The notes below the pieces were generated by a model. That model searched no databases. It saw only the letters and a list, made by a program, of their open reading frames with translations, and was not told the DNA's origin. Positions 1-11,520 of a DNA stretch of 64,000 nt are shown here, piece after piece; position 1 is the first letter of the stretch, and each line of letters opens with the position of its first letter. The position numbers and the translations under genes were made by a program. Source of the DNA: Diphasiastrum complanatum. Lineage: Eukaryota; Streptophyta; Lycopodiopsida; Lycopodiales; Lycopodiaceae. The stretch is from the NCBI GenBank assembly GCA_029204225.1, contig CM055110.1, positions 36,226,675 through 36,290,674 of the forward strand, written 5' to 3'.

Positions 1-1490
1 GTTTTCATTTTCAGATGCACAGTCTATTACGAGATTAGAGGACGATACCATTGTTTTATCGGCTCCTCTAGATCACTCATGTTCGGGGTGAATAGGTTGA
101 AGGACAAGGGACGGCATGAGATGATGATAGGGAGAAGTGGGTGTCAATAGTATATAGAGATTTGGCCGTATGCTGTCCAGGTATATAATCAGTCCAGGTG
201 GGAGAAGGAGCACAAGGATGAATTCAAGCCAAAAGGCCCCCAAAGAAGAACTAAAGAGAAGGTTAATAAGCCTTCTCCCTTCTTTGATATCGTAGGCCTT
301 CTTTTTAAGGTGAAGTGTATTTCGATATGTACGATTTATATCACGTATAGATGGGAGTGAGTTGGCATAAGCATGTTTAAGATGATTATGAAGTTGGCGG
401 CATTCATCATCATACCAAGGCTAACTTGGACCGTGGACGTTTGAAGGTGTTGGTTTCTGTTCTGGATTTTGTGGATGGAAAAGAAAGGGGAAGCTGCAGT
501 GTGTAGGGCATTGGCGAGGAAGTTAGATTGTTGTTCAATGGTAGAGTTGTGTGGGAAATGTTGTAGAAGGGAGGTTAATGAAGCCTGATAAACGGGAATG
601 TATGAGTTCTCAACGCGATATCTTGGGGCACAAGGGAAAGATGGGTGGGAAGCATGAGTGACAGTGGGCTGTGTTCCTAAATGGAAAGAGAGCAATGAAT
701 GATCAGAGAGAGTAGTATGTGTGATGGTGAAGGTAGTAATATGAGGAAGCAGAGAAGGTGATCCCATGAGGTAGTCTACTGCGCTATGGCCGCCGTTGTG
801 AGGATGACAAGTGAAATCACTGGAAGAAGGCCACCTGACAAGGCCATTAAAATGGCAAGCTCATGGGCTTCTCCTAACTGTAAAAAGTACTCTCCATAAT
901 CTGTGATAGGCCCGTCCTCATCTGCAAAATGTCTCAAAAGCCAAGCTCGTCACTGTCTAATGCCCTGATACGTAAAGGATCCTGGTCCACAGCATGGAAT
1001 GAGGTTCTAACGGGATCCAGTCCTGGCATTAATGTGCCCTACCAATAAAATATGTCCTCTATCAAAAAACCTGATGATATCTCCAAACAAAATCCATATA
1101 TGGAGAGCCATCCATGTCTGAGAAAGAAGATGTGTCCCACTGGAAATAACAAACTACAATATAGATGTCCCTGTCCAAACCTCTAGGCTCCCGTTTGAGT
1201 CTGATCCATATGTATTTGGACTGATCATCTCTATGAACCATCTCAAGCACTCTTTGAGTAATATCTCTATACAAACATGCCACACCACAGGAAACCACAC
1301 ACCCCTGCTGATCTTGTCTCTACTGTGAAAACTGATTTCCCACTGGAAACCAGTAAATAAAGGTAAACCTCGCTCTACACTCCTCTCATGCACCTCTATG
1401 AATAATAGTATATCACCATTGTTTATGAAGTCAATAAAATCCCTACCGAGGATGAGGTATGTATCCCACACACCAAAACACAACAAAAAT
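1..1490 (-). pseudogene. Decayed LINE (non-LTR retrotransposon) endonuclease region
   Basis: Read on the minus strand, successive frames give an apurinic/apyrimidinic-type endonuclease of a plant LINE. The order is a catalytic-Glu region (FIEVHERSVERGLPL, about 1400), VACLYRDITQ and QSKYIWIRLKREPRGLDRD (1150-1290), the block normally reading GDFNA here as VGHINARTGSR (about 1010-1040), ITDYGEYFLQLGEAHELAIL (about 850-910), and finally LSDHSLL (about 690-710) carrying the Ser-Asp-His motif. The usual Asp of GDFNA is replaced by His, and the frame breaks near 1240 and again downstream, so the copy is dead. A 143-codon open stretch (336-767) is the C-terminal part. Positions 1-335 are the expected linker toward reverse transcriptase but show no motif. 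Family assignment rests on motif order; the clade is not determined. Confidence 0.75.
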
Positions 1491-1718
1491 GGGTGGGTCT
1501 TCGGGCTGCTCCCGCGCTCAAAAGACCCAAATCCCTATTGTTAATCACCAATATATTCACTTGGGCATCTCTATAGATAATATGCTATGTAGGTTCTCTC
1601 AAACTCGAACTCAACTCTATTTTAAACTCCAAACTCGAACTCAATACCACAACTTTTTTGTTTCAACTAAATATTTAGCTTCAACCAAGCAAATTTTACC
1701 CTTTCTATATATGAGGTG

Positions 1719-2213
1719 TATAAAGACCTCCTCCGAGGATCACTACTGGGTATGCTGAATCCATAGAACAACAAGGAAACGGATGGTGGACAAACCAACC
1801 CAACCAAACCTAGATCATACGGATCTAGCCCCCCAAGCTATGGATCACCAATCAATGCTCAATAGGAGAGATGTCACTCCGACAGCATACTGCTACCTTT
1901 GCCACAACCAAACATACACTAGTGAGAGCCCAATGGGTATACTTATACCCTCCAAGGCCCATGCACACTAGTAGTGCTCTGTGACACCTCACTGGACACC
2001 TCTGTAGCCTATCTGGGCCACGTCAATCCGTCACCCTATGACTCACTGATAGACCCATACAAATTCACCATCATGAGTTTAGCCTACAACCATTAATTAT
2101 GACCTTATCACATAGGAGCCCCAATTCCTTTATAATCACAACTAGCTTACAAGTTGTTGGTCTATTGATCCCTAGCGTGGACACACTACCCGAGAACAAT
2201 TGTGGGCATGACA
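1719..2213 (-). repeat. LTR of a short (TRIM-like) retroelement, minus orientation
   Basis: The right end reads ..GGGCATGACA, the reverse complement of TGTCATGCCC, and is followed by a polypurine tract on the minus strand (2214-2226). The left end matches the end of the plus copy at 2837 (..GGTCTTTATA). The body shares long stretches with 2498-2837 and 3024-3530, for example the segment around GATCTAGCCCCC. No primer binding site flanks its left side, so by orientation it is the 3' LTR of the minus element. Confidence 0.75.
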
Positions 2214-2345
2214 TTCTTCCCCCCTTATTCAAGTTTTGTCCTTAAAACTTAAAATTGGGGAAGTTCCTCCTTAAGCTCCCCTCCTGTTCCAGGGAATCAT
2301 CATCGTATGTACGTCCCTTCCATCGAACCAGATGCTCGGTAACCA
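2214..2345 (-). mobile_element. Non-coding interior of TRIM-like element (minus copy)
   Basis: This is the reverse complement of 2838-2966 apart from scattered changes. It runs from a polypurine tract (2214-2226) to a mutated primer binding site (about 2334-2345, plus-strand GCTCGGTAACCA against the intact GCTCTGATACCA). There is no room for gag or pol. Beyond it lies an 85-bp spacer (2346-2430) that matches none of the LTRs here. Confidence 0.65.
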
Positions 2346-2430
2346 TACTATTCCTCAATCGTTTAGTTCTTTTACCAAGATCTTTTCGGGTTTCAAGTCG
2401 AGACATACCCGATGATTTATCAAATAGGAG

Positions 2431-2497
2431 GGGAGCTTAAGGAGGAACTTCCCTAGTTTTAAGTTCTGAGGACAGAACTTGAATAAGGGGGGAAGAA
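2431..2497 (+). mobile_element. 3' end of TRIM-like interior with polypurine tract (plus copy)
   Basis: The stretch repeats the end of the interior at 2900-2966, including the sequence around GAGGACAGAACTTGAATAAG and the purine tract AAGGGGGGAAGAA immediately before the LTR start TGTCATG at 2498. It is inverted relative to 2214-2290. Confidence 0.65.
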
Positions 2498-2837
2498 TGT
2501 CATGCCCACGATGATACCACATAGAGCACTACTAATGGTACATGGGCTTTGGAGGGTATAAGGATACCCATTGGGCTCTCACTACTGTATGTCTGGTTGT
2601 GGCAATGGTGGCAATATGCTATCGGAGTGACATCTCTCCTATTGAGCATTGATTGGTGATCCATAGCTTGGGGGCTACGCCACGAGGCTCTACATAAACT
2701 CTTTGAAACACGCTTACTAGTTGTGCATGCCAGATCCGTATGATCTAGGTTTGGTTGGGTTGGTTTGTCCACCATCCATTTCCTTGTTGTTCTATGGATT
2801 TAGCATCCTAGTAGTGATCCTGGAGGAGGTCTTTATA
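2498..2837 (+). repeat. LTR of TRIM-like element, plus orientation
   Basis: It begins TGTCATGCCCAC directly after a polypurine tract and ends ..GGTCTTTATA one base before a perfect primer binding site. At 340 bp it is shorter than the 495-507-bp copies because the U3-side stretch containing the GATCAGTAGACC motif is missing. Confidence 0.75.
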
Positions 2838-2838
2838 T

Positions 2839-2850
2839 TGGTATCAGAGC
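2839..2850 (+). other. Retroelement primer binding site (initiator Met tRNA)
   Basis: TGGTATCAGAGC is the standard complement of the 3' end of plant initiator methionine tRNA and lies one base after the LTR end, as expected for minus-strand priming. Confidence 0.85.
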
Positions 2851-2966
2851 ATCTGTTCGATGGAAGGGACGTACAACGATGATGATTCCTGGGAACAAGA
2901 GGGAGATTAAGGAGGAACTTCCCTAGTTTTAAGTTTGAGGACAGAACTTGAATAAGGGGGGAAGAA
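2851..2966 (+). mobile_element. Complete 116-bp non-coding interior of TRIM-like element
   Basis: Only about 116 bp separate the primer binding site from the next LTR start (TGGCATG at 2967). The segment ends in the purine tract AAGGGGGGAAGAA (2954-2966) and contains no gag or pol. LTR, primer binding site, tiny interior, polypurine tract and LTR start form the diagnostic architecture of terminal-repeat retrotransposons in miniature. Such elements depend on proteins supplied by autonomous relatives. Confidence 0.75.
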
Positions 2967-3530
2967 TGGCATGGGCCACGGCTGGTCTCGGGTAGCGTGT
3001 CCACGCTAGGGATCAGTAGACCAACAAGGAAATGGATGGTGGACAAACCAACCTAACCAAACCTAGATCATATCGATCTAGCCCCCAAGCTATGGATCAC
3101 CAATCAATGCTCAATAGGAGAGATGTCACTTCGGCAGCATACTACTACCATTGCCACAACCAGATATACACTAGTGAGAGTACCCTCCAAGGCCCATGCA
3201 CCACTAAAGTGCTTTGTGAACCAGACATACACTAGTGAGAGCCCAATGGGTATACTTATATCCTCCAAGGCCCATGCACCACTAGTAGTGCTCTGTGACA
3301 CCTCACTGGACACCTCTGCAGCCTATTTGGGCCCACGTCATCCAATCACCCTATGACTCACTGATAGACCCATACAAATCCACCATCATGAGTTTAGGCC
3401 TACAACCATTAATTATGACCTTATACACATAAGGGCCCCAATTCCCTTATAGTCACAACTAACTTACAGGTTGTTGGTCTACTGATCCCTAGCGTGAACA
3501 CACTACCCAAGACCAGTCGTGGGCATGACA
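2967..3530. repeat. Plus LTR start fused to an inverted LTR copy
   Basis: Positions 2967-3023 are the first 57 bp of a plus LTR. At the short shared motif CAACAA the sequence switches to the minus-strand LTR, which continues to 3530 (..GGGCATGACA). The minus part contains a local tandem duplication of about 65 bp (about 3163-3295, repeating ACACTAGTGAGAG and CCTCCAAGGCCCATGCACCA). Confidence 0.7.
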
Positions 3531-3539
3531 AGGTGCTTC

Positions 3540-4417
3540 CTTGTATTTCTTGATTTCTGCAAAGCCTCGTTTCTTTCCACCACTTGTACAAAGGTGAGGT
3601 CTTCATCCAGGAAGATCTTGGTATCTTTTAGTTTATATCTTTGACGTAGTAATCCCGTCGAGACTCCAACGAGGTGAAGTGCAAGACTGGGGTGCTAGCG
3701 TCTTTCTTGGTACACCAGGCTGAGTCCAAAACATTGTCGTAATGATGGAGAGTAGCTTCCAAAAACATTTGGCTTTCGTAAGGGCATCCTGAGAGTCTGT
3801 GATGCCTCTAACATGAACATTGAGGCCTTTTGCTCTCGCAATCGACTCTCAGTAAGTGTAGCATAAAATGAAAGAAACTGGAGCATCCAATTTACCTGGA
3901 CCTTTGAGAACATTTGCCCAAGATTGGACAGTATATGGTGCTGCTCCAATTTACTTTCAAGTTGTTGGATTGTAGACGAAGTAGCTACATGGGAGGATGC
4001 TGCACATTTGAGGGCTGTAATTTCCTGCCTGAGTTCTTCAATGGAAGAATTTGTCCATTGAAGGTGTGATTGAACTGATAGGATCATTTGTCAGTGGGAA
4101 TCCATCTCTTTCCAATGGCTAGGAAGAAGTCCAAAGACCCTTATCATGTCTGCACTAAGAGAAAAGAGCACTGTAGAAGTTGATGGAGGCGCTTCATGAT
4201 GTGGAGTTAAGGGCAGAGCGGTATTAGTCTCCATAGTAGACTGGATAAAACTGGGAGAAAGAGGAATAGCGTGAGGTAACTCGCACGGAGGTGGTATCAC
4301 TGCATGAGAAGCAGAAACTGTTTGTTCCTGCAACGTGATTGCATGGACAGGCAATATTACTACCTGCACGGGCAGCAATGCTATCTGCGCAGGTCCTGAC
4401 TGGACATCCGACTGCAT
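3540..4417 (-). pseudogene. Unidentified ORF remnant with one internal UGA and a coiled-coil segment
   Basis: On the minus strand 4417-4091 and 4087-3695 are one reading frame interrupted by a single TGA at 4091-4093, giving about 240 codons. The first half is rich in Pro, Ser, Thr and Val. The second has a heptad-like stretch (SIEELRQEITALKC, then TIQQLESKLEQHH) compatible with a coiled coil. Below 3695, frame-shifted fragments such as KDTKIFLDEDLTFVQVVERN continue to about 3540. I recognise no family. The setting next to LTR sequence suggests a retroelement-associated protein, but that is inference. Confidence 0.4.
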
Positions 4418-4660
4418 AGATGCATGTGGGGAGCTCCCCCCATTACCAGCTTTTCATTATGCAATAGACCTTGCCACTAAACATTACTACATGTGAAAGT
4501 AGAGTTTGCAGAAGTTTTATGTAGCGATGATGTAAATCCAGATTTACAACTTGAAAATCAAAAGCTAGTGATGTCATAAGGATTCTTATTCGAGTCTAAT
4601 CCTCTTTTATCTTCTCTACCCAATTTAAACATAATCTGTTTAAAACAAAAGCAACAATAC

Positions 4661-4975
4661 TCATTTTGAGGTGAAATGTATCTCTCCTTCCTCTGATTGT
4701 TCACACCACAAATAAGCTAAGCGTCTCCCTGTATAAAAGTCAAAGCAAAATGATTTGTAGTCAAAACCACCTGTAGCTGCAATGAATGAACTTTGTAATT
4801 TTGCCAAAAGGGAGCCCTTTAATTGCTTCAGAAATAGAATCACAACAGCAGCTACACAGTAAGCATTTGGTGTCTTCAATGGTAGCTCTATGCCTGCCAA
4901 AAATGGAAAGACATCAAGAGAAAAATTCAAGTTAGGCCACCCAAAAACAAAGATCAACTCGTAGGCCATATCCAC
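4661..4975 (-). pseudogene. Exon-like ORF of unknown family
   Basis: A 104-codon minus-strand frame. Near 4899-4910 it contains a convincing splice acceptor (pyrimidine-rich run ending TTTTTGGCAG), so a real exon would cover about 4661-4898, starting ..GIELPLKTPNAYCVAAVVI and including GGFDYKSFCFDFYTGRRLAY. It lacks the low complexity of random frames here. A further open stretch with ALGCFCGFGSFAHW lies at about 5030-5095. I do not recognise the protein. It may be a captured or relict host-gene exon. Confidence 0.3.
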
Positions 4976-5100
4976 ACTAACATCTCCTACACTAGGACTC
5001 TTATGACAAATTTGCAGGAATTAGCAGTCAATGGCAGTCCAGTGGGCAAAAGAACCAAAGCCGCAGAAGCAGCCAAGTGCAACATTCTTCTTGCTTAAGC

Positions 5101-8100
5101 CTCTACTCTTATTGAAATCAGCTCTAGAGTGATGTCTAATCACAAGTGTATAGGGAAAAGGATTTATGAGGATCCAGATAGTTTAGTTTGATCGATTAAG
5201 TGAAGGTATGCTTCAAGCACATGTGCTCTCTTCATACTTCTCAGTTTGCACAGTCATTTCATGTTGTTTGCAACACATATTTTGAGACATGCAGCTATGT
5301 TGGAGTCATGTTTTACAAACTAGTTTGCACACCCTCATTATTCTTAACATTATATGGCTTACGCCATGAAAGACAATATTGACTTGCTTGGTATCCAATT
5401 TTAATACTTTTGCTGACACTACATGACCTAGATAATCGATCTCTTTCTTAAATACATCCCTCTCTTTACTGACAGCAACAAAATATTGTCCCTCAAATTC
5501 AACAATAGTCCTATGGCAAATCCTTCACTCCATTACTTTTGTTGATGTAAATTCTCCTTTCTACATTTTATGCAATTATTCCAAAATACACACTTCAAAA
5601 TTGAGATACCTTATAAATTTCTGATTGTCATATATAGCTAAGCCACAGAATTCTTAAGAGTTGGAAGTGCTTTCCATATTGAATGAGGAAGCACATAACC
5701 AAATGTATGGCAATGAGAGCTAGGTGCTTCTATAGGATCTATCTAGCCACAAGAACTAAGGTCTTTATGAAAGTAGAATTACTATGTGCTTGAGTTGATT
5801 CTCCCCTGCAAATATGTGATCCTGTTTGCTAAAGACGGATCCCCAAAATCAATTTCAGATGACTGATCTTAACCTAATGCATTATTGTCTTGGAGTCGAA
5901 GTGTGGCAAAAAGGCGTGAGATATTTTGTATGGCAATCACAATAAATAAAATAAATAAATTGATAAGGTGCATATTATGCACCATCACATTGCTTAAGTT
6001 CTAGAAAGTGACCAAAATCAAAGCTTTTGAAAGGTGCTTCTGTATTAGACAAGAGCTAATTAGGTGCATCTTATATGGAGAGAAGATTCTTAAAGATCAC
6101 TAGAATAAAGCTACTATAAGCTTTGCCATAATGTAACTGGTGTTGACTCATCAATAAACTTTGGTACAAATATGTCAATTCTTAAGTATCTTATAGCGAA
6201 AATATTGTAATGAGCACAAATTTTTGTGAATCATAATTAGATCCACTACAAAAATAAAAGGTACAAAAATACATTGAAACAAAAATCTTTAACCATAATT
6301 TGGTCCATTTCACTTTGACTAGCTAGCTTTAATTCAATCTAATCGTTTCCAAACAGAAACCATAATGGATTTAAATCCATAGATAAGGGTTAACAAGATT
6401 TAATTTTTGCAAAAACTTTAAGAAGTCTTACCTTTCGTAAACTGTTGTTTAAGGATTAGCACCTCTTGAAAAGGGACAGGCACCTTAAAATAATCAACAA
6501 CATTTGAGCCTGTAAATAACAATAAAACAAAGGTGACATGTACCAAAATTACAACGGAAACCCAAGTCCTAAGTCTTAGATCCATAACTCTACGTTACTA
6601 TCTTTTACTCAAAACTTGATCACTCTTCCATAACAACGGAAAGAAATTCCAAACTATTATGGAAATCGTTCATTATGCACGAATTAGCCTAATTGATATT
6701 GAACTTTGACTAGCATAACATTCTTAACAATGCAACATATAAAAAATGTGCCATTTTGAAGGCAGTGGCTGAGAACTATTTGCAATCATGTCCAGCTTAT
6801 TAAATTTTGAATAGCATAGCTTTTCTAATTTCTAGGCAATGCAACACAAAAAGACTATGTACCATGTTGAAGCAAATAGATAATAGCTCTTTGCAAGCCC
6901 ATGAGAAGGTTGAAAGTGTCACTTTTGCTTCCTAAAGACATCTTAGATTCTCTTCCATTTATTTTGGATTGAAGTCATGATGAGCAGCCTCCATCTTTTC
7001 CAATCTCTTGATAGCACTTTTAGTTCCTCAGGGGAACTTTGCTTTGAGTAATGGCTATTCAAAAATCAACTACAAAATGAATAGACATGTGAACTATATC
7101 AACTACAAAATAAATTGACATGTAAACTAAAGCTTTTCACATATTCATGCATTGCTTCTCAATGCAAAATGCTACTAAGGTAGAAAAACTACCAAATTAA
7201 CGGGTAGCAAACATGAACAAGCTAAACAGCAAACAATTCCTAACAAATCACATGCAATAAATTGAAGGAAAACTTCTCCCTAGTAAAAATAATGATAGCA
7301 GATTTTTTCAATGATTACCAAAAGCACAAGATATGTGTGCCAAGAACCTATTATATAATGTAGCTCTCACTGTACCTAGGTGGAGAAACAAACCTTTCAT
7401 GTAATGGTAGCAAAAAACTATCCGAGCTCCAATTGAGAACTCTGGTTGGATTTGGAAGTTCAATTAACCAAAGCTCCAAGATTGGAAAATCAGTCCCACT
7501 AGTTAAAATCATGTTAAACGATAAAACCCCAACCATAAAATCATGGGTCCTAAGAAACCTTGATTCTAATGTCAACAAACATTCGTAAGGTCCTAAGTCT
7601 AATCTCAACTACTTCGCCTAATGGAGACCTTGACAATTTATTTTCAATAAATTGGAACCACTTAAGCCTTTCTTTGTCTAATTACTAGCAAAGCAATAAG
7701 CATATCATATGCATCAACCAATGCATGAAAGAAATGTTGAGATCATATGTCTCCGAAAAACAGACTGATAAGGAAGGTACTCCTAGTGGTCGATCTTGTG
7801 TCAAAATAGTGTCAAGCATTCTTACACTAAATTTATTCCTTTTAGATATGGCTTCCAACCATGTTCTCTAATTTATGTCCATCTCAAGAGTCTCTCTCAA
7901 GAAAGAATCAGTTGTATACCAACTAGGGTTGCTTGCCTAGAAATTTTACATCAGATATTGCGTGTACTTAAAGATCCAAAAGAACATAAAGTATTCTTCA
8001 AGTACATTTAGTCCTTTCATGCTTAAAAACACCGTCTTGCTACATTCTCTAGTTCCTCGGATGTGAGACATTATACCAAATTAAACATGGAATTCCATGA

Positions 8101-9189
8101 TATAATCTTGAAAAAAGTAAAATTGTAAGGGAGAGGGAATGATGTGTACCTAGGTTGGGTACATAGCTAACCAAGGGTTCTAGCCCCCAATTCACGAAAT
8201 GGATTGCTAGATACAAGTTAATGATAACGTTGTGACTTACACCAGTGTACAGAGCTATCACATTGTGCTTATAGGTGACACATATGGGAGGGTCACAAGT
8301 GCAAACTAGAAACCTATATATATATACATGGAAGGTTTCCAATGCCATCCAATATCCATGGGAGTAGTGGATAGTCTATGCATGTGCTAAGCTAGGATGA
8401 CCTCTATCATATGCTTGGCAAGGCTAGTGATGGATGTACTCATCATAGGATATTGGGATGTGTGCTAGCGGTATGAGATGCTATTACTCGAATTTATAAT
8501 GTAACCTAAGGTTATGCAATATCTACAGCTCCATGGCTCAAGGGTGAGTCTAAATGGATCACAAGGGATGATTCTACAAAAATCTAGGATCTTGAGAGTA
8601 AACTCAAAGGCACAAGGAAGAGATGTAATCTTGGGCAAGAATAGTTAGGAGTAACTCTAGGAAGTTGAAGACTCCAGTAAATAATTTCAGCTACAATATT
8701 AGGGGGGGAATATAATAAGGGAGAGCAAGGCTTTATAAATTAGAGTTTGAGGCATCGTAGACACTTAAAAAGCTTTTTAGGAGGGTAGACGGTCTCTAGA
8801 TACCACTCTTGGCCTGTGGGATGCTAGGCGGTCTCTAATACTCATGTTTATCATCCTGGATAGATCAATAATTAATGTAGACATCATTTGACCTCTTTTA
8901 TAGCTTGAGTTATTATAGGAGTTTGGTTTTGACTTTGTTTTTTTCATAGTTATAATGTTTGTAGGTTATTGCTAAGGTTTGGCCTGTTTGCTAGGTACAA
9001 GAGGCAATATATAGGTGTGGAAGAAGCAGAGTCGTTGATGCATGCTTCATAGACATTCATAGACTCTAGCATCACCATGTTGGGTAAATACAATTGTAGA
9101 GAAGATGATTGAAAAGAATCTTCCAAATCAAATTGATTTCATGGTTCAACTATGCCCAGAACCTCTATGAATCAGAAGACTAAGTCATG
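5101..9189. other. AT-rich non-coding stretch with faint retroelement traces
   Basis: No intact gene seen. A short plus-strand trace of copia reverse transcriptase is readable at about 5851-5935 (FQMTDLNLMHYCLGVEVWQK, matching the conserved block after YVDD). A possible LTR start follows a purine-rich run at 8124-8140 (AAGGGAGAGGGAATGATG), with a TATATATATA stretch near 8320. The frames at 7351-7608 and 8049-8348 have no recognisable domain. Confidence 0.5.
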
Positions 9190-9690
9190 AGTATATTTGT
9201 TACGTCCATGTCCAGTATGTGGGATTCGGAATAATTCTTGACATGGATAGCCGGTCACTCCAGTGTATAAGGTTATTAGTTACGCCTCGTCATTCCGAGC
9301 TTGGCCAAAAATGTAATTAATAATCTTATGAGGTCCCAGACCTATAATTGGACATAGGAGCACTTGCATGGTGTTTGACTGCTATAATGCAAGGATAGGA
9401 GGTCAACAGCTTATATTTGGGTTGCATGGGATCCTAAGAGGAATATTCTCTCCTCAAAGGAGATTATATATATACTATGGAAACTCGCCCATCTACCTAA
9501 TAGATTTTCTTATCTATGAAGCCAGGATCCCCTCCTCTCTTGCATTCATTCACCATGGCTTGGGGGTGTGGGTGAAGTGGTTGGGGTATTGACTAGCCAT
9601 TTCCTATTGGTTGGGTGGTTTTGCTCCACAGGTGTCCTTTTGGTTGCATGCAACAGGATCTTCACTTGGTGATTCTTACAATATCCCCCT
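9190..9690 (+). repeat. Probable solo or relict LTR
   Basis: The segment starts near TGTTACGTCC (about 9198), contains a strong TATA run (about 9466-9476) and a CT-rich leader, and ends near ATTCTTACA (about 9686), giving TGT..ACA termini. No second copy is present in the window, so the assignment is tentative. Confidence 0.35.
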
Positions 9691-9699
9691 TTCAACCTC

Positions 9700-11520
9700 A
9701 ACAAGTTTTATGGTAGATAGACAAGGACATTGAGGAAGGCTTAAAGACTATGGCAAATGGAATAGCACAAGACGTGGAAGTCATACAAGTGGAGATCTTC
9801 AAGATACTTGAGGAGTTGGTAGCCCCATACATAAGAGAATTTTATTTATTCTTTGATGACATTTTTCCTCAATGAATGGACTCAAAACATGGTTGTCACG
9901 CTTTTCAAGATTAGGGACAAGAATAATCTCCAATTAATGAGCCATCATGATTGGCAATACTTTGACCACACTTTGGGTACCATTGTGCAAAGAAAGCTTA
10001 GTCCTTGGGTAGAGGCAAATGGTTTAAGAGCAAGGAAACAAGTGGGGTTTCAGAGAGGCTATTCTACTTTGAATCACTTGCTCTGTTAACTTTCAAAGGC
10101 CTTCGACACAATTTCAAGGGAAAATTTATAGGAGCAAATGGGCGAACTAAGGGTACCAAATGAGCTAAGATAAGTAGTAGCTCAATTTTAGTAGAAGTTG
10201 ACAACACAAGTTAGTTCACTTTTGCCTATGGCCACTACTTTTTCTAGCAATAATGGTGTCAAATAAGGATGCCTCCGATTTCCAAAGTTATTTGGTATAT
10301 GGATATATATGGACTGCAAGAATTGTTGGTATAAGAAAGGCAGTGGCGGATCAACACATTTTGTCATCAAGTTTCTATAAAGGGCATACAATGTGGTTCT
10401 TTTGGGTAACACCTCACAAAGCCTCCAGCAACACCTACGTGCACTCAAAAAAGTGAGTGAAGGGTCAAAATCCTTGGTCAACTTAAGATAAGACAAAAGC
10501 TCTTGGCCCCACCTTTTATTCCAATGAGCCTGCATTCTGAACAGTCCACAAACACAAATAACTGGGGATTGAAGTGTCCCACACACTTCATTGGATAAAT
10601 TGCGTAGAAAAAAGACTGATGATGGAGTACTTATTTTGCAATCGAACCAGAATTAGTTTATGTAGATGGCTCAAAAACCAGAACTTATTTGGGGCACAAT
10701 TCATCTCATTCTTACTTTATAGTTGTGAGACTTGATGGGAAAAGCATTTTAAGGGCTAAGTGGATTGAAATTGAGAGCATGCAAAAAGCTTCTTATACAT
10801 ACAAATACATAGAGAAGACATCACATGGACATTGTGTCTTCAAGGTTGCTATGCAAAGTACCCAACAGCCCCAAAAATTGACGAGCAATCGGTGATTAGA
10901 TTTCCAAAAATGGCCTACACATTGGTATATTCACCAAAACAAATGGCATCAAGCAAACATCACGTTATCCCATCCTCTTGGGATTGTTATCCCATCCTCT
11001 TGGCTATCCCATTGAAAGCCATAGCCACAATGAGAAGAATTTGTTACAAAGAGAGTATTTCACATGAAAATTGCCTCTTGAAGGTTGCTATGCAAAGTTG
11101 CCAACAGCATCAAAGATTGATTTCAAAAGGACTACTTCTTGAAAATGAGAGCCGATAGATAAAAATACACAATAACATGAGGATAAAATGAATCCATATG
11201 TAGAAGATTGGATGCAACAGCATTTTGAAAATGGCATTTCAATGAAGAATATCCACAAACTCACACGAGCTGAGATCTAAGATGGGGGGAAGATGAAAAT
11301 GGGAAGAAAGCGTTTGCTTCATATGCAATAAAGGGCAAGTGGAAAGAGAATGGCACCACCTTGTGGAATGCAAGAGTTTCCTCCCCGATTGGAAAATATT
11401 CAAGAATTTGTTTATGCAAAACTGGGGTTCTATGCACAAGTTCTTTGACTAGTCACTAGACACACTTGATGACCCTTGGAAAATATATCATCAAAGCTCC
11501 AAAACATAGGAAATTGGCAT
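9700..11520 (+). pseudogene. Decayed LINE reverse transcriptase and C-terminal zinc knuckle
   Basis: Plus-strand frames show a plant LINE reverse transcriptase. The order is the RT entry block around TLFKIRDKNNLQ, then GTIVQRKLSPWVEANGLRAR and KQVGFQRGYSTLNHLL (9853-10089), then SKAFDTISRENL (about 10090-10125), then GCLRFPKLFGIYMD (about 10269-10310, normally GCPLSPTLFGIYID). The region expected to carry the catalytic ADD motif (about 10370-10400) is frame-shifted. Far downstream, CFICNKG..EWHHLVEC (about 11307-11375) has CysX2Cys..His..Cys spacing typical of the LINE C-terminus. Many stops and frameshifts make it inactive. The endonuclease half at 1-1490 is on the other strand and is not continuous with it. 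Confidence 0.75.
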
